DNA of 64,000 nt. It comes from an uncultured Clostridium sp. (GTDB lineage: Bacteria; Bacillota; Clostridia; Lachnospirales; Lachnospiraceae). The stretch is taken from assembly GCA_902496665.1 (NCBI GenBank), contig CABVBU010000010.1:1-64000 (forward strand). Reading direction: 5' to 3'. Shown piece by piece: positions 9,118-17,014 of the stretch. Within the stretch, counting starts at the first letter, position 1. Every line of letters begins with the position of its first letter. Under the pieces are notes generated by a model, which saw nothing but the letters and a program-made list of their open reading frames with translations, made no database searches and had not been told where the DNA came from. Position numbers and translations under genes: made by a program.

Positions 9118-9149
9118 CTTCTTGATTTCATGCACATGAAAACAAGAAG
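9118..9149. other. Long hairpin without thymine run
   Basis: CTTCTTG and TTTCATG pair with CATGAAA and CAAGAAG around a 2-base loop, giving 14 pairs with one A-A mismatch. It lies between the amidase stop and tRNA-Ser. It could stall transcription or protect the amidase transcript's 3' end, but there is no U tract. The rest of 8930-9167 shows nothing recognisable. Confidence 0.4.
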
Positions 9150-9167
9150 ATAGCAGGCATCAACCCA

Positions 9168-10241
9168 CTAGTTTCCTTCCGCAAAATAAGCATCCACCGC
9201 CCCGGCGATCCCGCTCGCGATCTTCCCCTGGTAACCGTCATCCTGCAGCCAGGTATCCTCGTCAGGATTGCTTAAAAATCCCATCTCAAACACACAGACC
9301 GGAATCTCGCACCAGTTGATATCGGAGGAGCTGTCTGTCTCCTGGACACCGCGGTTTTTCGTGCCTGTGGTGCCGCAGACGGTGTCGACGATCTTCTTGG
9401 AAAGATTATAGCTCTTGTCGTGAAGACTGGCGTTATAAGGATTCTGGGCCGTCATGCAGGTGGACAGCGCGCCGTAGACGCTGGAGTTATCCATGAAACC
9501 GGCATGAAGACGGATCAGGATATCCGCTCCGCTCTTGTTTGCCGCCACAGACCGCTCCGCGCTGCTCATGTTCACATCATGGCTCGTGCGGATCATGACG
9601 ACATGATAACCGCGGTTTATAAGCTCTTTTTCCAGCTTTTTCGCCACCGTAAGCGTCACCTCGTACTCCGGAACTCCGCTGGATGTCCCCACCGCGCCTT
9701 CCGGCATCTTTGCCTTCATGGTCGTGGAGGACGGGCCGATAGGCTCTTTTGAGGTGTTCGCCTTTGCCTGATGTCCCGCGTCGATGGCAACGGTGTGACC
9801 GTTAAACGGGATCTCCGGTGCGGTCTCAGCATCATCGCTCGCAGCCGCTGTGTAAGCCGCCGCGGCCGCCTCTCTCGCGGCCTCGACGCTCTCCGCCTCG
9901 GACATCTCTGAGGACAGTTCTTCTGATTCTGAAGCTGCTTCCTCCAGTCCTGAACTCTCAGAAGCCACATCACCGCCCTCTGGATCTGCGCTTAGCGGTT
10001 CCCCGGCAGCTTTTCCAAGCGCCGGCACGTCTGCATCCCCGGATCCGGAAGCTCCTGTATCCGTGCTTTCTGCCGCCGGGTCTGCACCATTCCCGGACAT
10101 TTCAGACTCCGACACCGTTTCACTGCTCAGATCCACCGCCTCATATTTCCTCGTCCCATTGCAGCCGGTAAGCACCAGAGCGAAAAGGGCTGCAAAGACA
10201 AGGAATCGGAGGAGTCCGTTTCCCTTTTTCATCCTGCTCAT
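9168..10241 (-). CDS. Lipoprotein N-acetylmuramoyl-L-alanine amidase (Amidase_3)
   Basis: This is a 357-residue surface lipoprotein. The chosen ATG overlaps the mnmA stop (ATGA) and has GGAGGAGG upstream. A hydrophobic leader ends in the lipobox VLTGC. Residues ~35-140 are a low-complexity Ser/Glu/Ala-rich linker. The zinc amidase domain follows, with VAIDAGHQ (first His), the zinc Glu in YEVTLTVAKKLEKEL, RLHAGFMDNSS (second His) and the catalytic Glu in VCVFEMGFLSNPDED. It cleaves the bond between muramic acid and the stem peptide. Coupling to a tRNA thiolase gene is probably positional rather than functional. Confidence 0.9.
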   Translation of the reverse strand: MSRMKKGNGLLRFLVFAALFALVLTGCNGTRKYEAVDLSSETVSESEMSGNGADPAAESTDTGASGSGDADVPALGKAAGEPLSADPEGGDVASESSGLEEAASESEELSSEMSEAESVEAAREAAAAAYTAAASDDAETAPEIPFNGHTVAIDAGHQAKANTSKEPIGPSSTTMKAKMPEGAVGTSSGVPEYEVTLTVAKKLEKELINRGYHVVMIRTSHDVNMSSAERSVAANKSGADILIRLHAGFMDNSSVYGALSTCMTAQNPYNASLHDKSYNLSKKIVDTVCGTTGTKNRGVQETDSSSDINWCEIPVCVFEMGFLSNPDEDTWLQDDGYQGKIASGIAGAVDAYFAEGN

Positions 10242-11314
10242 AGGATCGTTCCTCCTCCGACTACGCATTCATTTTCATAAAATACAACTGCCTGTCCCGG
10301 CGTGATTGCGCGCTGCGGTTCCTTAAACTGACACTCTACCGTTCCATCCGGGAGTTCCCTGATGATACAAGGGGATCCCTTGTGGCTGTAGCGGATCTTC
10401 GCGAGGACCTCTTTCTCCTCTCCATGAAGACCGTCGATCGCCATCCAGTTCACATCCCTGCAGATCAGATGATCGGAAAACACATCATCCCCATCGCCGA
10501 TGACGACCTCGTTGGTCTCCGGACGGATCCCTGTGACGAACACCGGGTGTCCCATCGCAAGGTTCAGGCCCTTTCTCTGGCCAACGGTGTAGTGGGTGAT
10601 TCCCTTATGTTTTCCGAGGATCACGCCATTTTTGTCCACAAAGTTTCCGCATCCCGGAACATCGGACGCCTCGCGCTCGATAAATCCGGCATAATCGTTA
10701 TCCGGCACAAAGCAGATCTCCATGCTGTCCTTCTTCTTTGCCACGGTGAGTCCACGGTCCTCGGCGATCTTTCTCACCTCGTCCTTCGCGTAATCACCGA
10801 TGGGCATCAACGTCCTGGAGAGCTGGAACTGGGTCAGGTTGTAGAGTGCGTAGGTCTGGTCCTTCGCCGCTGTCACGGAATTGCGGATCGTGTAACGTCC
10901 GTTCGGCAGCTGGCTGATCCGGGCATAGTGACCGGTCGCAATATAATCGGCGCCGATCTCCAGGCTGCGCTCCAAAAGCGCCTCCCATTTTACATAGCGG
11001 TTGCAGGCAATGCACGGATTCGGTGTCCGTCCGTGCAGATACTCCGCAACAAAATAGTCGATCACATTCTTCTGGAATTCTTTCCGGAAGTTCATAACAT
11101 AGTAGGGAATTCCAAGTGTCCACGCAACGCGTCTCGCATCCTCCACCGCGCTGAGTCCGCAGCATCCGCCGTTTTCCTCAACCGTACAGGAATCCTCTTC
11201 CTGCCAGATCTGCATGGTGACACCGATCACGTCGTATCCCTGTTCCTTCAAAAGACAGGCAGCAACCGATGAGTCCACGCCTCCGGACATTCCTACCACG
11301 ACTTTTTTCTTCAT
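10238..11314 (-). CDS. mnmA: tRNA-specific 2-thiouridylase MnmA
   Basis: This is 358 residues. The ATP-pyrophosphatase P-loop is GMSGGVDSSVAA at the N-terminus. The catalytic cysteine pair lies in TPNPCIACNRYVKW and in SMEICFVPDNDY. YTVGQRKGL and the C-terminal beta-barrel follow. MnmA thiolates U34 of Lys, Glu and Gln tRNAs using sulfur relayed from a cysteine desulfurase. It overlaps the upstream iscU gene by one base (TAATG), so IscS-IscU-MnmA form one sulfur-trafficking operon. The gene order explains the sulfur supply. Confidence 0.95.
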   Translation of the reverse strand: MKKKVVVGMSGGVDSSVAACLLKEQGYDVIGVTMQIWQEEDSCTVEENGGCCGLSAVEDARRVAWTLGIPYYVMNFRKEFQKNVIDYFVAEYLHGRTPNPCIACNRYVKWEALLERSLEIGADYIATGHYARISQLPNGRYTIRNSVTAAKDQTYALYNLTQFQLSRTLMPIGDYAKDEVRKIAEDRGLTVAKKKDSMEICFVPDNDYAGFIEREASDVPGCGNFVDKNGVILGKHKGITHYTVGQRKGLNLAMGHPVFVTGIRPETNEVVIGDGDDVFSDHLICRDVNWMAIDGLHGEEKEVLAKIRYSHKGSPCIIRELPDGTVECQFKEPQRAITPGQAVVFYENECVVGGGTIL

Positions 11315-11754
11315 TAATATTCCTCGTCCTCTTCATGCTCACTGATATCGGACACCGGCTTCTGTAAGCCTTTGATCTCGATATGGTGCTTTTCCGCATA
11401 ATCCCAGAGTGCTGCATGGATCGCTTCCTCTGCAAGCAGGGAGCAGTGAACCTTTACCGGCGGAAGTCCGTCAAGTGCTTCCATAACTGCCTTATTGGTT
11501 ACTTCCATCGCTTCCTCAATCGTCTTTCCCATTACCATCTCTGTCGCCATGCTGCTTGTAGCAACTGCAGCACCGCAGCCGAAGGTTTTAAACTTGCAGT
11601 CACGGATGATGTGGCTCTCGTCATCGATGTCGAGATAGATTCTCATGATATCGCCGCATTTTGCGTTTCCGACAGTACCTACGCCGCTGGCGTCCTCAAT
11701 TTCTCCCATGTTTCTTGGGTGCTGGAAATGGTCCATTACTTTCTCTGAATACAT
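11314..11754 (-). CDS. iscU: Iron-sulfur cluster scaffold protein NifU/IscU
   Basis: This is 146 residues, the usual size of an IscU/NifU N-terminal scaffold. The three cluster-ligand cysteines are seen in GNAKCGDIM, FKTFGCGAAVATSS and VKVHCSLLAEEAI. The C-terminus is acidic (HEEDEEY). It lies 11 bases downstream of the desulfurase gene. It receives persulfide sulfur and iron to assemble clusters in the cytosol. In clostridia this NifS-NifU pair without hscBA is the standard minimal arrangement. Confidence 0.93.
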   Translation of the reverse strand: MYSEKVMDHFQHPRNMGEIEDASGVGTVGNAKCGDIMRIYLDIDDESHIIRDCKFKTFGCGAAVATSSMATEMVMGKTIEEAMEVTNKAVMEALDGLPPVKVHCSLLAEEAIHAALWDYAEKHHIEIKGLQKPVSDISEHEEDEEY

Positions 11755-11765
11755 TATTTTTCCTC

Positions 11766-12950
11766 TTACTTTCTGTTCTTCTTAATGAAATCCTCATAGA
11801 GTGGAGACATTGCGCGAAGCTTCTCCACGATCTTCTTAAGGCAGTCTACAGTATGGTCAATCTCTTCCTTCGTTGTCTCCTCACTCAATGTGAGACGTAA
11901 GGAGCCGTGTGCGATCTCGTGCGGAAGTCCGATAGCTAAGAGCACATGAGACGGGTCCAGGGAACCGGATGTGCATGCAGATCCGCTGGATCCGCAGATT
12001 CCGTCCATGTCCAGCATGATGAGTAAGGACTCACCCTCGATGAACTGGAACGCGAAGTTTGCGTTGTTGGAAAGACGGTTCGTGCGGTGGCCGTTTAAAC
12101 GTGTATACGGAATCTCATCCATGACACGTCCGATCAGGTAATCGCGGAGCTCTGTCTCCTTCTTCTTATTATTCTCAAGCTCTGCCATTCCGATCTCGAC
12201 AGCTTTTCCGAGACCGACGATTCCCGGCACATTCTCAGTTCCGGCACGGCGTTTTCTCTCCTGGGCACCGCCATGGATGAAGGAGCGGAGCTTTAAGCCT
12301 TTTCTGATGTAGAGGAAGCCGACTCCCTTCGGTCCGTGGAACTTGTGGCCGCTGGCGCTTAACATGTCGATATGGTACTCATCCACATTGATTGGCTCAT
12401 GGCAGAATGCCTGAACCGCGTCTGTGTGGAAGATGATCCCGTTCTCATGGGCGATCTCACCGATCTCCTTGATCGGCTGGATCGTTCCGATCTCGTTGTT
12501 GGCGAACATCACAGAGATCAGGATCGTATCCGGGCGGATCGCTTTCTTCAACTCGTCGATGGAAACGGAGCCGTACTCGTCTACCGGAAGGTAGGTGATC
12601 TCATAGCCGCGCTTCTCGAGATACTCACAGGTGTGAAGGATCGCGTGGTGCTCGATCTTTGTTGTGATGATGTGTTTTCCTTTGGACGCGTAAGCCTCCG
12701 CAGTCGCGATCAGGGCCCAGTTGTCGGACTCGGAACCGCCATTTGTGAAGTAGATCTCATTGTCCTTTGCGCCGAGAGCGTTTGCTACAGTCTCTCTTGC
12801 TTTTGCGAGGGCTTCCTTGCACGGGGTGGAAAACTCATATACCGCGGAAGGGTTTCCGTAATATTCTGTATAAAACGGCAGCATGGCTTCCACGACTTCC
12901 GGACGTACCTTTGTCGTAGCCGCATTGTCGAGATAGATTACTTTTTTCAT
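11766..12950 (-). CDS. iscS: Cysteine desulfurase NifS/IscS
   Basis: This is a 394-residue class V aminotransferase-fold PLP enzyme. The N-terminus is IYLDNAATTKV. The PLP lysine lies in SASGHKFHGPKGVGF and the catalytic cysteine loop in GSSGSACTSGSLDPSHV. It converts cysteine to alanine and an enzyme persulfide that feeds IscU and MnmA downstream. An AAGGCGG-type site precedes the ATG. It is the first gene of the sulfur-transfer operon. Confidence 0.95.
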   Translation of the reverse strand: MKKVIYLDNAATTKVRPEVVEAMLPFYTEYYGNPSAVYEFSTPCKEALAKARETVANALGAKDNEIYFTNGGSESDNWALIATAEAYASKGKHIITTKIEHHAILHTCEYLEKRGYEITYLPVDEYGSVSIDELKKAIRPDTILISVMFANNEIGTIQPIKEIGEIAHENGIIFHTDAVQAFCHEPINVDEYHIDMLSASGHKFHGPKGVGFLYIRKGLKLRSFIHGGAQERKRRAGTENVPGIVGLGKAVEIGMAELENNKKKETELRDYLIGRVMDEIPYTRLNGHRTNRLSNNANFAFQFIEGESLLIMLDMDGICGSSGSACTSGSLDPSHVLLAIGLPHEIAHGSLRLTLSEETTKEEIDHTVDCLKKIVEKLRAMSPLYEDFIKKNRK

Positions 12951-13086
12951 TGTTCCGCCTTTCTGTAAAGCTTGATCGTCCAGTCTTGCCGTTATACCGC
13001 CGCAAAGCTGAACTGTTACTATTTATTTTATGCCATGACCCGCGAGTCAGCGCCAGAAAAGCGCGGACAGGCCACAGATATCCTAC

Positions 13087-13116
13087 ATTATATACGAAAC
13101 CCGTCGGGAATTTCAA
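13087..13116 (-). promoter_or_regulatory. Sigma-A promoter of the iscS-iscU-mnmA operon
   Basis: On the minus strand TTGAAA, an 18-base spacer and TATAAT lie about 140 bases upstream of iscS. The intergenic region 12951-13262 otherwise holds only a partial GTAACAGTTCAGC motif near 13010-13020, related to the interspersed repeat. Confidence 0.65.
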
Positions 13117-13262
13117 CCGGTAATCTTATGTTTTTTCAGAAATACACAGTAACTCGCTAAGTATTTAGGAATTCCCCGTATTTTCAGCGGTTTCAGCCGT
13201 CATATCCATCTCTTATTTCCACATATATATAACAGAATCCTTCTGTCTCAACGGAGCTGCCC

Positions 13263-14846
13263 ATGCCTTCTTCCCATAAAACTCACCCACTGATCACTGG
13301 AACCATTCTCCTCACCGCCGCCGGACTTCTCTCCCGGGTCCTCGGCTTTTTCTACCGGATCTTTCTCTCCCGGACTATCGGTGCGGAGGGACTCGGAATC
13401 TACCAGATGATCTTCCCAGTCTACGGAATCTTTTTCTCCCTCTGCGCCGGGTCGATCCAGACCGCCATCTCCCGCTTTACCGCGGCGGACCCGGATCGTG
13501 CGAAGCGGACGCTGCTCTCTGGATTTTCTTTATCCTTCGCCATGTCTCTGGCCGCCGCCTTCATGATCCGGCACTTCTCGGGCCCTCTTGCGGAACATGT
13601 CCTCATGGAACCTCGGTGTGCCCCGCTGCTCTCCGTCATGGCCTTCGCGATTCCGTGTACCTCCGTCCATGCCTGCATCTGTGGATATTATTATGGAAAA
13701 GAAAAAGTCTCTGTCCCTGCCGCCTCCCAGCTCCTGGAGCAGATGATCCGGATCTTTACGGTATTTCTGCTGATGTCTGTCTGCATCGAGAAACAGATTC
13801 CGGTCACCGTGTCACTTGCCGTATTCGGGCTGGTTGCCGGGGAAGCCGGATCAGCGTTGTTTGTGCTGATATTTTTTCTTTTATTTCATGAATTTCACGA
13901 AAATACAGGCAGATCCTACAGGATTGGCCAAAGTTCCATAAAAAATCCGCTTTTCAGGAATTTCGGACGAATTTCGGATCTCTCCGGCAATCTGTTCTCT
14001 CCCATGGCCGCCCTCCTGGCCCTCGCTGCCCCACTCATGGCAAACCGTCTCGTCCTGAACCTTTTGCAAAGCGCGGAGACGATCATGATCCCGGCGCGCC
14101 TGACCGTCTACGGACTCACCCGTTCCCAGGCCGTCAGTACATATGGAACACTCACAGGCATGGCCATGCCTTTTGTCCTCTTTCCATCGGCCCTGGTAAA
14201 CTCCCTGGCTGTGGTCCTGCTGCCCGCCACTGCGAGGCACCAGTCCGCCGGAAATGACTCTGGAATTGCCGCCGGAATCTCCATGTCCTTCCGATACAGC
14301 CTTTATCTCGGAATTTTTTGCATCGGGGTCTTCACAGTCTTCGGAGATGCGCTGGGCTTACAGATATTTAAAAGCCAGGACGCCGGATCTTTCATTCAGA
14401 TCCTCGCCTGGCTCTGCCCGTTTCTCTATCTCGCCACCTCATCCGGAAGCATTTTAAATGGGCTCGGAAAGACGAAACTCACGTTTTTCCATCACCTGGT
14501 CTCACTTCTCGTCCGCATCGCCTTTGTGTGGTTCGGGATCCCGGAGTTTGGGATCCGCGCCTGCCTCTGGGGGATGCTGGCGAGTGAGATCCTTTTAGCC
14601 CTGCTCCATATTCTGGCGCTCCGGCGCTCCGTGTCCTATGACTGGAACGTCTGGACCTTCATCGGAAAACCAGTTTTCTGCCTGCTCTGCGCCCTGTGGA
14701 TCTTCCGGCTTTTCCCGGAAGAACTGCCGATCCCTGCAGGTTTTCCGGATTTTTTCCGAACAGCAGCGCAGGTACTCATCTTATCCACCGTGTATCTCCT
14801 GTTTCTGCTCTTTTTTCACAGAAAACAAGATCAGATAACTTCATAA
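13263..14846 (+). CDS. Polysaccharide/lipid II flippase, SpoVB (MATE/MVF) family
   Basis: This is a 527-residue protein with about 14 hydrophobic spans. The N-terminal TGTILLTAAGLLSRVLGFFY and the following RTIGAEGLGIYQMIFPVYG are the SpoVB signature. SpoVB-type flippases move lipid-linked wall precursors across the membrane, classically for spore cortex synthesis in the mother cell. GGAG precedes the ATG by 7 bases. Codon third positions are strikingly C-rich. The gene stands alone. A general oligosaccharide flippase role is the alternative, because clostridia often have several paralogues. Confidence 0.82.
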   Translation: MPSSHKTHPLITGTILLTAAGLLSRVLGFFYRIFLSRTIGAEGLGIYQMIFPVYGIFFSLCAGSIQTAISRFTAADPDRAKRTLLSGFSLSFAMSLAAAFMIRHFSGPLAEHVLMEPRCAPLLSVMAFAIPCTSVHACICGYYYGKEKVSVPAASQLLEQMIRIFTVFLLMSVCIEKQIPVTVSLAVFGLVAGEAGSALFVLIFFLLFHEFHENTGRSYRIGQSSIKNPLFRNFGRISDLSGNLFSPMAALLALAAPLMANRLVLNLLQSAETIMIPARLTVYGLTRSQAVSTYGTLTGMAMPFVLFPSALVNSLAVVLLPATARHQSAGNDSGIAAGISMSFRYSLYLGIFCIGVFTVFGDALGLQIFKSQDAGSFIQILAWLCPFLYLATSSGSILNGLGKTKLTFFHHLVSLLVRIAFVWFGIPEFGIRACLWGMLASEILLALLHILALRRSVSYDWNVWTFIGKPVFCLLCALWIFRLFPEELPIPAGFPDFFRTAAQVLILSTVYLLFLLFFHRKQDQITS

Positions 14847-14882
14847 AAAGTGCAATTTTTTATGCCACGCACGATCACATTA

Positions 14883-14908
14883 CTGCTGTTCGCAGTTTCA
14901 AACAGCAG
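14883..14908. terminator. Hairpin between convergent genes
   Basis: CTGCTGTT and AACAGCAG pair perfectly with a 10-base loop, exactly between the ends of the SpoVB-like gene and the small minus-strand gene. A thymine run is missing, so the terminator call is tentative. Confidence 0.4.
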
Positions 14909-14926
14909 AACATGAGCAGGATGTTA

Positions 14927-15157
14927 TCACTCATCAAATTCCACAGTCACATAATACCCGCGGTCGTTCTGGATAATATCCTTCACGATGCCTTTTTTAC
15001 TTTTCAGTCTCTCCGTAAACCGGAACAGCCCTGACATGGCCACCGCCGGTTCGATCATGTAGTTCACATTGACCGGTGTGATGGACTCGCTGACGTCCAC
15101 CTCCTGTCCGACCTCCACAAGGCCCGGGCGTTCCATTTTAAATACGATCTCCCTCAT
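14927..15157 (-). CDS. Small conserved protein of unknown function
   Basis: This is a 76-residue soluble protein, mixed charge, with no signal or membrane segment. AGAGGAT precedes the ATG by 5 bases. It ends in a KGIVKDIIQNDRGYYVTVEF strand-rich segment. I do not recognise the family. The regular start site and isolated position behind the apt terminator suggest a real single gene. It could be a small beta-barrel regulatory protein, but nothing in the neighbourhood points to a function. Confidence 0.6.
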   Translation of the reverse strand: MREIVFKMERPGLVEVGQEVDVSESITPVNVNYMIEPAVAMSGLFRFTERLKSKKGIVKDIIQNDRGYYVTVEFDE

Positions 15158-15287
15158 TTTTATCCTCTTTTCTATTTACGGTAACAGGCATTCCAGAAGC
15201 CGTGAAACTCTTCGTCGGTACCTTCTGGTTCTCACCTTCCGCTTTGTATCATCGCCACCGGCAACTTCTTCCGGATGCCCAGTAACG

Positions 15288-15331
15288 TAAAAATGCCGCC
15301 AGCCCGCTTTTTTAGCGTTCCCCAGCGGCAT
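15288..15331 (-). terminator. Terminator of apt
   Basis: On the minus strand ATGCCGC pairs with GCGGCAT, with further inner pairing, and TTTTT follows. It lies 58 bases past the apt stop. Confidence 0.75.
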
Positions 15332-15388
15332 ATACCTTTTTACTTTCCCGGCATCGCTGCCATGTTCTCTCAAACCTGTCTGACGAGC

Positions 15389-15913
15389 TTATTTCCCCTC
15401 GTAAATGATCGCAGAATCCACATCATACTTCTGAAGCTTATCTCTTCCCTTTAATCCTGCAAGCTCCATCACGAAACAGATCTTAACAACTTCTCCGCCA
15501 AGCTCCTCCACAAGCTTTGCGATAGCTTCAACAGTTCCGCCTGTGGCGATCAGGTCATCAATGATCACGACCTTCTGACCCGGTTTGATGGAATCTTTGT
15601 GAAGCTCGATGGTTCCGGTACCGTACTCCAAGGCATACTCCATAGAAACGGTCTCTCTCGGAAGTTTTCCCGGTTTTCTCGCCGGAACAAAGGATTTTCC
15701 CATCGCGTAAGCGACCGGTGTTCCGAAAATAAATCCTCTGGACTCCGCTCCAACGACCACATCGAAATCTACATCCTTCACCATATCAAGGAGAGAATCG
15801 ATCGCCAGCTTTAATCCGTCCGGATCCTGTAAAATTGAAGTGATATCACGGAAAATAATTCCCGGCTCCGGAAAATCCGGGATGCTTACTACATAATCTT
15901 CCAGCTTTTTCAT
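15389..15913 (-). CDS. apt: Adenine phosphoribosyltransferase
   Basis: This is 174 residues, the normal Apt length. It has the N-terminal IPDFPEPGIIFRDIT, the GAESRGFIFG loop, and the PRPP-binding motif VVIIDDLIATGGT. It salvages adenine to AMP with PRPP in the cytosol. It is a single gene with its own terminator, divergent from the Rrf2 regulator. Confidence 0.96.
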   Translation of the reverse strand: MKKLEDYVVSIPDFPEPGIIFRDITSILQDPDGLKLAIDSLLDMVKDVDFDVVVGAESRGFIFGTPVAYAMGKSFVPARKPGKLPRETVSMEYALEYGTGTIELHKDSIKPGQKVVIIDDLIATGGTVEAIAKLVEELGGEVVKICFVMELAGLKGRDKLQKYDVDSAIIYEGK

Positions 15914-16008
15914 AATATTTATGGTTCCTTTCTGATTCGATCCACGATTGCTTCTATTTTATCACATGTATTTTTTTCTGGCAACCATGATAAAAAGCAA
16001 AACGTCGG

Positions 16009-16037
16009 TTGAATGCCTACCATTTTTGTAGTATAAT
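16009..16037 (+). promoter_or_regulatory. Promoter of the Rrf2 regulator with a dyad in the spacer
   Basis: TTGAAT, a 17-base spacer and TATAAT lie here. The spacer and the start of the -10 carry CTAC-N7-GTAG, which could be an autoregulatory operator. The transcript would have a leader of about 185 bases before the regulator. The rest of 15914-16231 shows no other recognisable element. Confidence 0.6.
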
Positions 16038-16231
16038 CAGAACAGTTCCAGATTCCGTATGATGAGCGGAATCTTTGTTTGTTTCATCTGCGGATGCCCT
16101 CTGAGCGCATTTCTGCAGAATAATATCGCAAAATTGTTCCGTATCGGCACAGTTATAACATTTTTTAGGAAGTCCAGTGATCTGAACATCTCACATCTTG
16201 TCGGATCGCTGTTGAAATTGGTGAAATAATC

Positions 16232-16711
16232 ATGAAAATATCTACAAAAGGCCGTTATGCCCTGCGTATGGTCATCGATCTGGCTGAACATGCCGACGAT
16301 GGCTTTATCTCTTTAAAAGACATCGCCGCCCGTCAGGGTCTCTCAAAAAAATATTTAGAGCAGATCGTTCCACTCTTAAACAAGACCGGAATGCTCTCCA
16401 CCACCCGCGGCTACCAGGGCGGATACAAACTCGCAAAATCCCCGTCGGAATGCACCGTCGGTGCGATCTTACAGACCACTGAAGGCAGTCTCGCCCCGGT
16501 CTCCTGCCTCGAGCATACTCCAAACCCCTGCGAGCGCTGCTCCGCCTGCGACACACTCCCGGTTTGGGAAGGCTTAAACCGCGTCATCATGGACTACTTA
16601 GACGGAATCACGATCCAGACGATCCTCGACCAGAAACATGAGCTGGAGGAAAAGCACAGACTGGCGGCTGAGGAGATCTTAAACAGTGTGAAGGGTCCGT
16701 GTCAGTCATAA
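16232..16711 (+). CDS. Rrf2-family transcriptional regulator with IscR-like cysteines
   Basis: This is 159 residues. The winged helix begins MKISTKGRYALRMVIDLA and includes LKDIAARQGLSKKYLEQIV and the wing TTRGYQGGYKLAK. Cys92, Cys100, Cys103 and Cys106 lie in the loop that holds the 2Fe-2S cluster in IscR (Cys92, 98 and 104 there), so it probably senses iron-sulfur status. CymR, the sulfur-metabolism regulator in the same family, lacks these. With metY next door and iscSU-mnmA 3 kb away, both roles are plausible. Autoregulation is suggested by a dyad in its promoter. Confidence 0.88.
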   Translation: MKISTKGRYALRMVIDLAEHADDGFISLKDIAARQGLSKKYLEQIVPLLNKTGMLSTTRGYQGGYKLAKSPSECTVGAILQTTEGSLAPVSCLEHTPNPCERCSACDTLPVWEGLNRVIMDYLDGITIQTILDQKHELEEKHRLAAEEILNSVKGPCQS

Positions 16712-16762
16712 AATCTGCGGCTCTGTAACTTTTTTATATTGTATTTTTATATATCGAAACAA

Positions 16763-16810
16763 AAAAGCTTCGCAAAAAATTGTCTTAAGGCAGTTTCCTA
16801 CGAAGCTTTT
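16763..16810. terminator. Bidirectional terminator between the Rrf2 gene and metY
   Basis: AAAAGCTTCG and CGAAGCTTTT form a perfect 10-bp stem around a 28-base loop, flanked by A and T runs on both sides. Confidence 0.65.
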
Positions 16811-16905
16811 TCTGTGCCTGTTCAACGGCACAGACCGTTACAGATTTATATATTTGGGACGGTAGCATGGCATCCGCATATATTCCACTTCCGTCCAACA
16901 ACAGA

Positions 16906-16942
16906 ACAGCGGTCACACATATTGCTACGCAATGACCGCTGT
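16906..16942. repeat. Extended inverted repeat of unknown role downstream of metY
   Basis: ACAGCGGTCA and TGACCGCTGT form a perfect 10-bp arm pair. Within the loop ATTGC-TAC-GCAAT forms a second stem. There is no thymine run. It lies between the bidirectional terminator and the metY stop at 17015. Confidence 0.55.
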
Positions 16943-17014
16943 CCTGTATTCGTTCGTTAATTGAGGGGGATTTTTTCCAGCACAGCTCGACGCACGGCTG
17001 AACTGTTGGGGGGA

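Noticed and set aside
15176..15373. 65-codon open frame between apt and the small minus-strand gene
   Set aside because: It runs straight through the apt terminator hairpin and has no good ribosome site.
16059..16229. 56-codon open frame ending 2 bases before the Rrf2 start
   Set aside because: It has no ribosome site and no recognisable domain. The short spacing to the regulator is suggestive of coupling, but not enough to call a gene.
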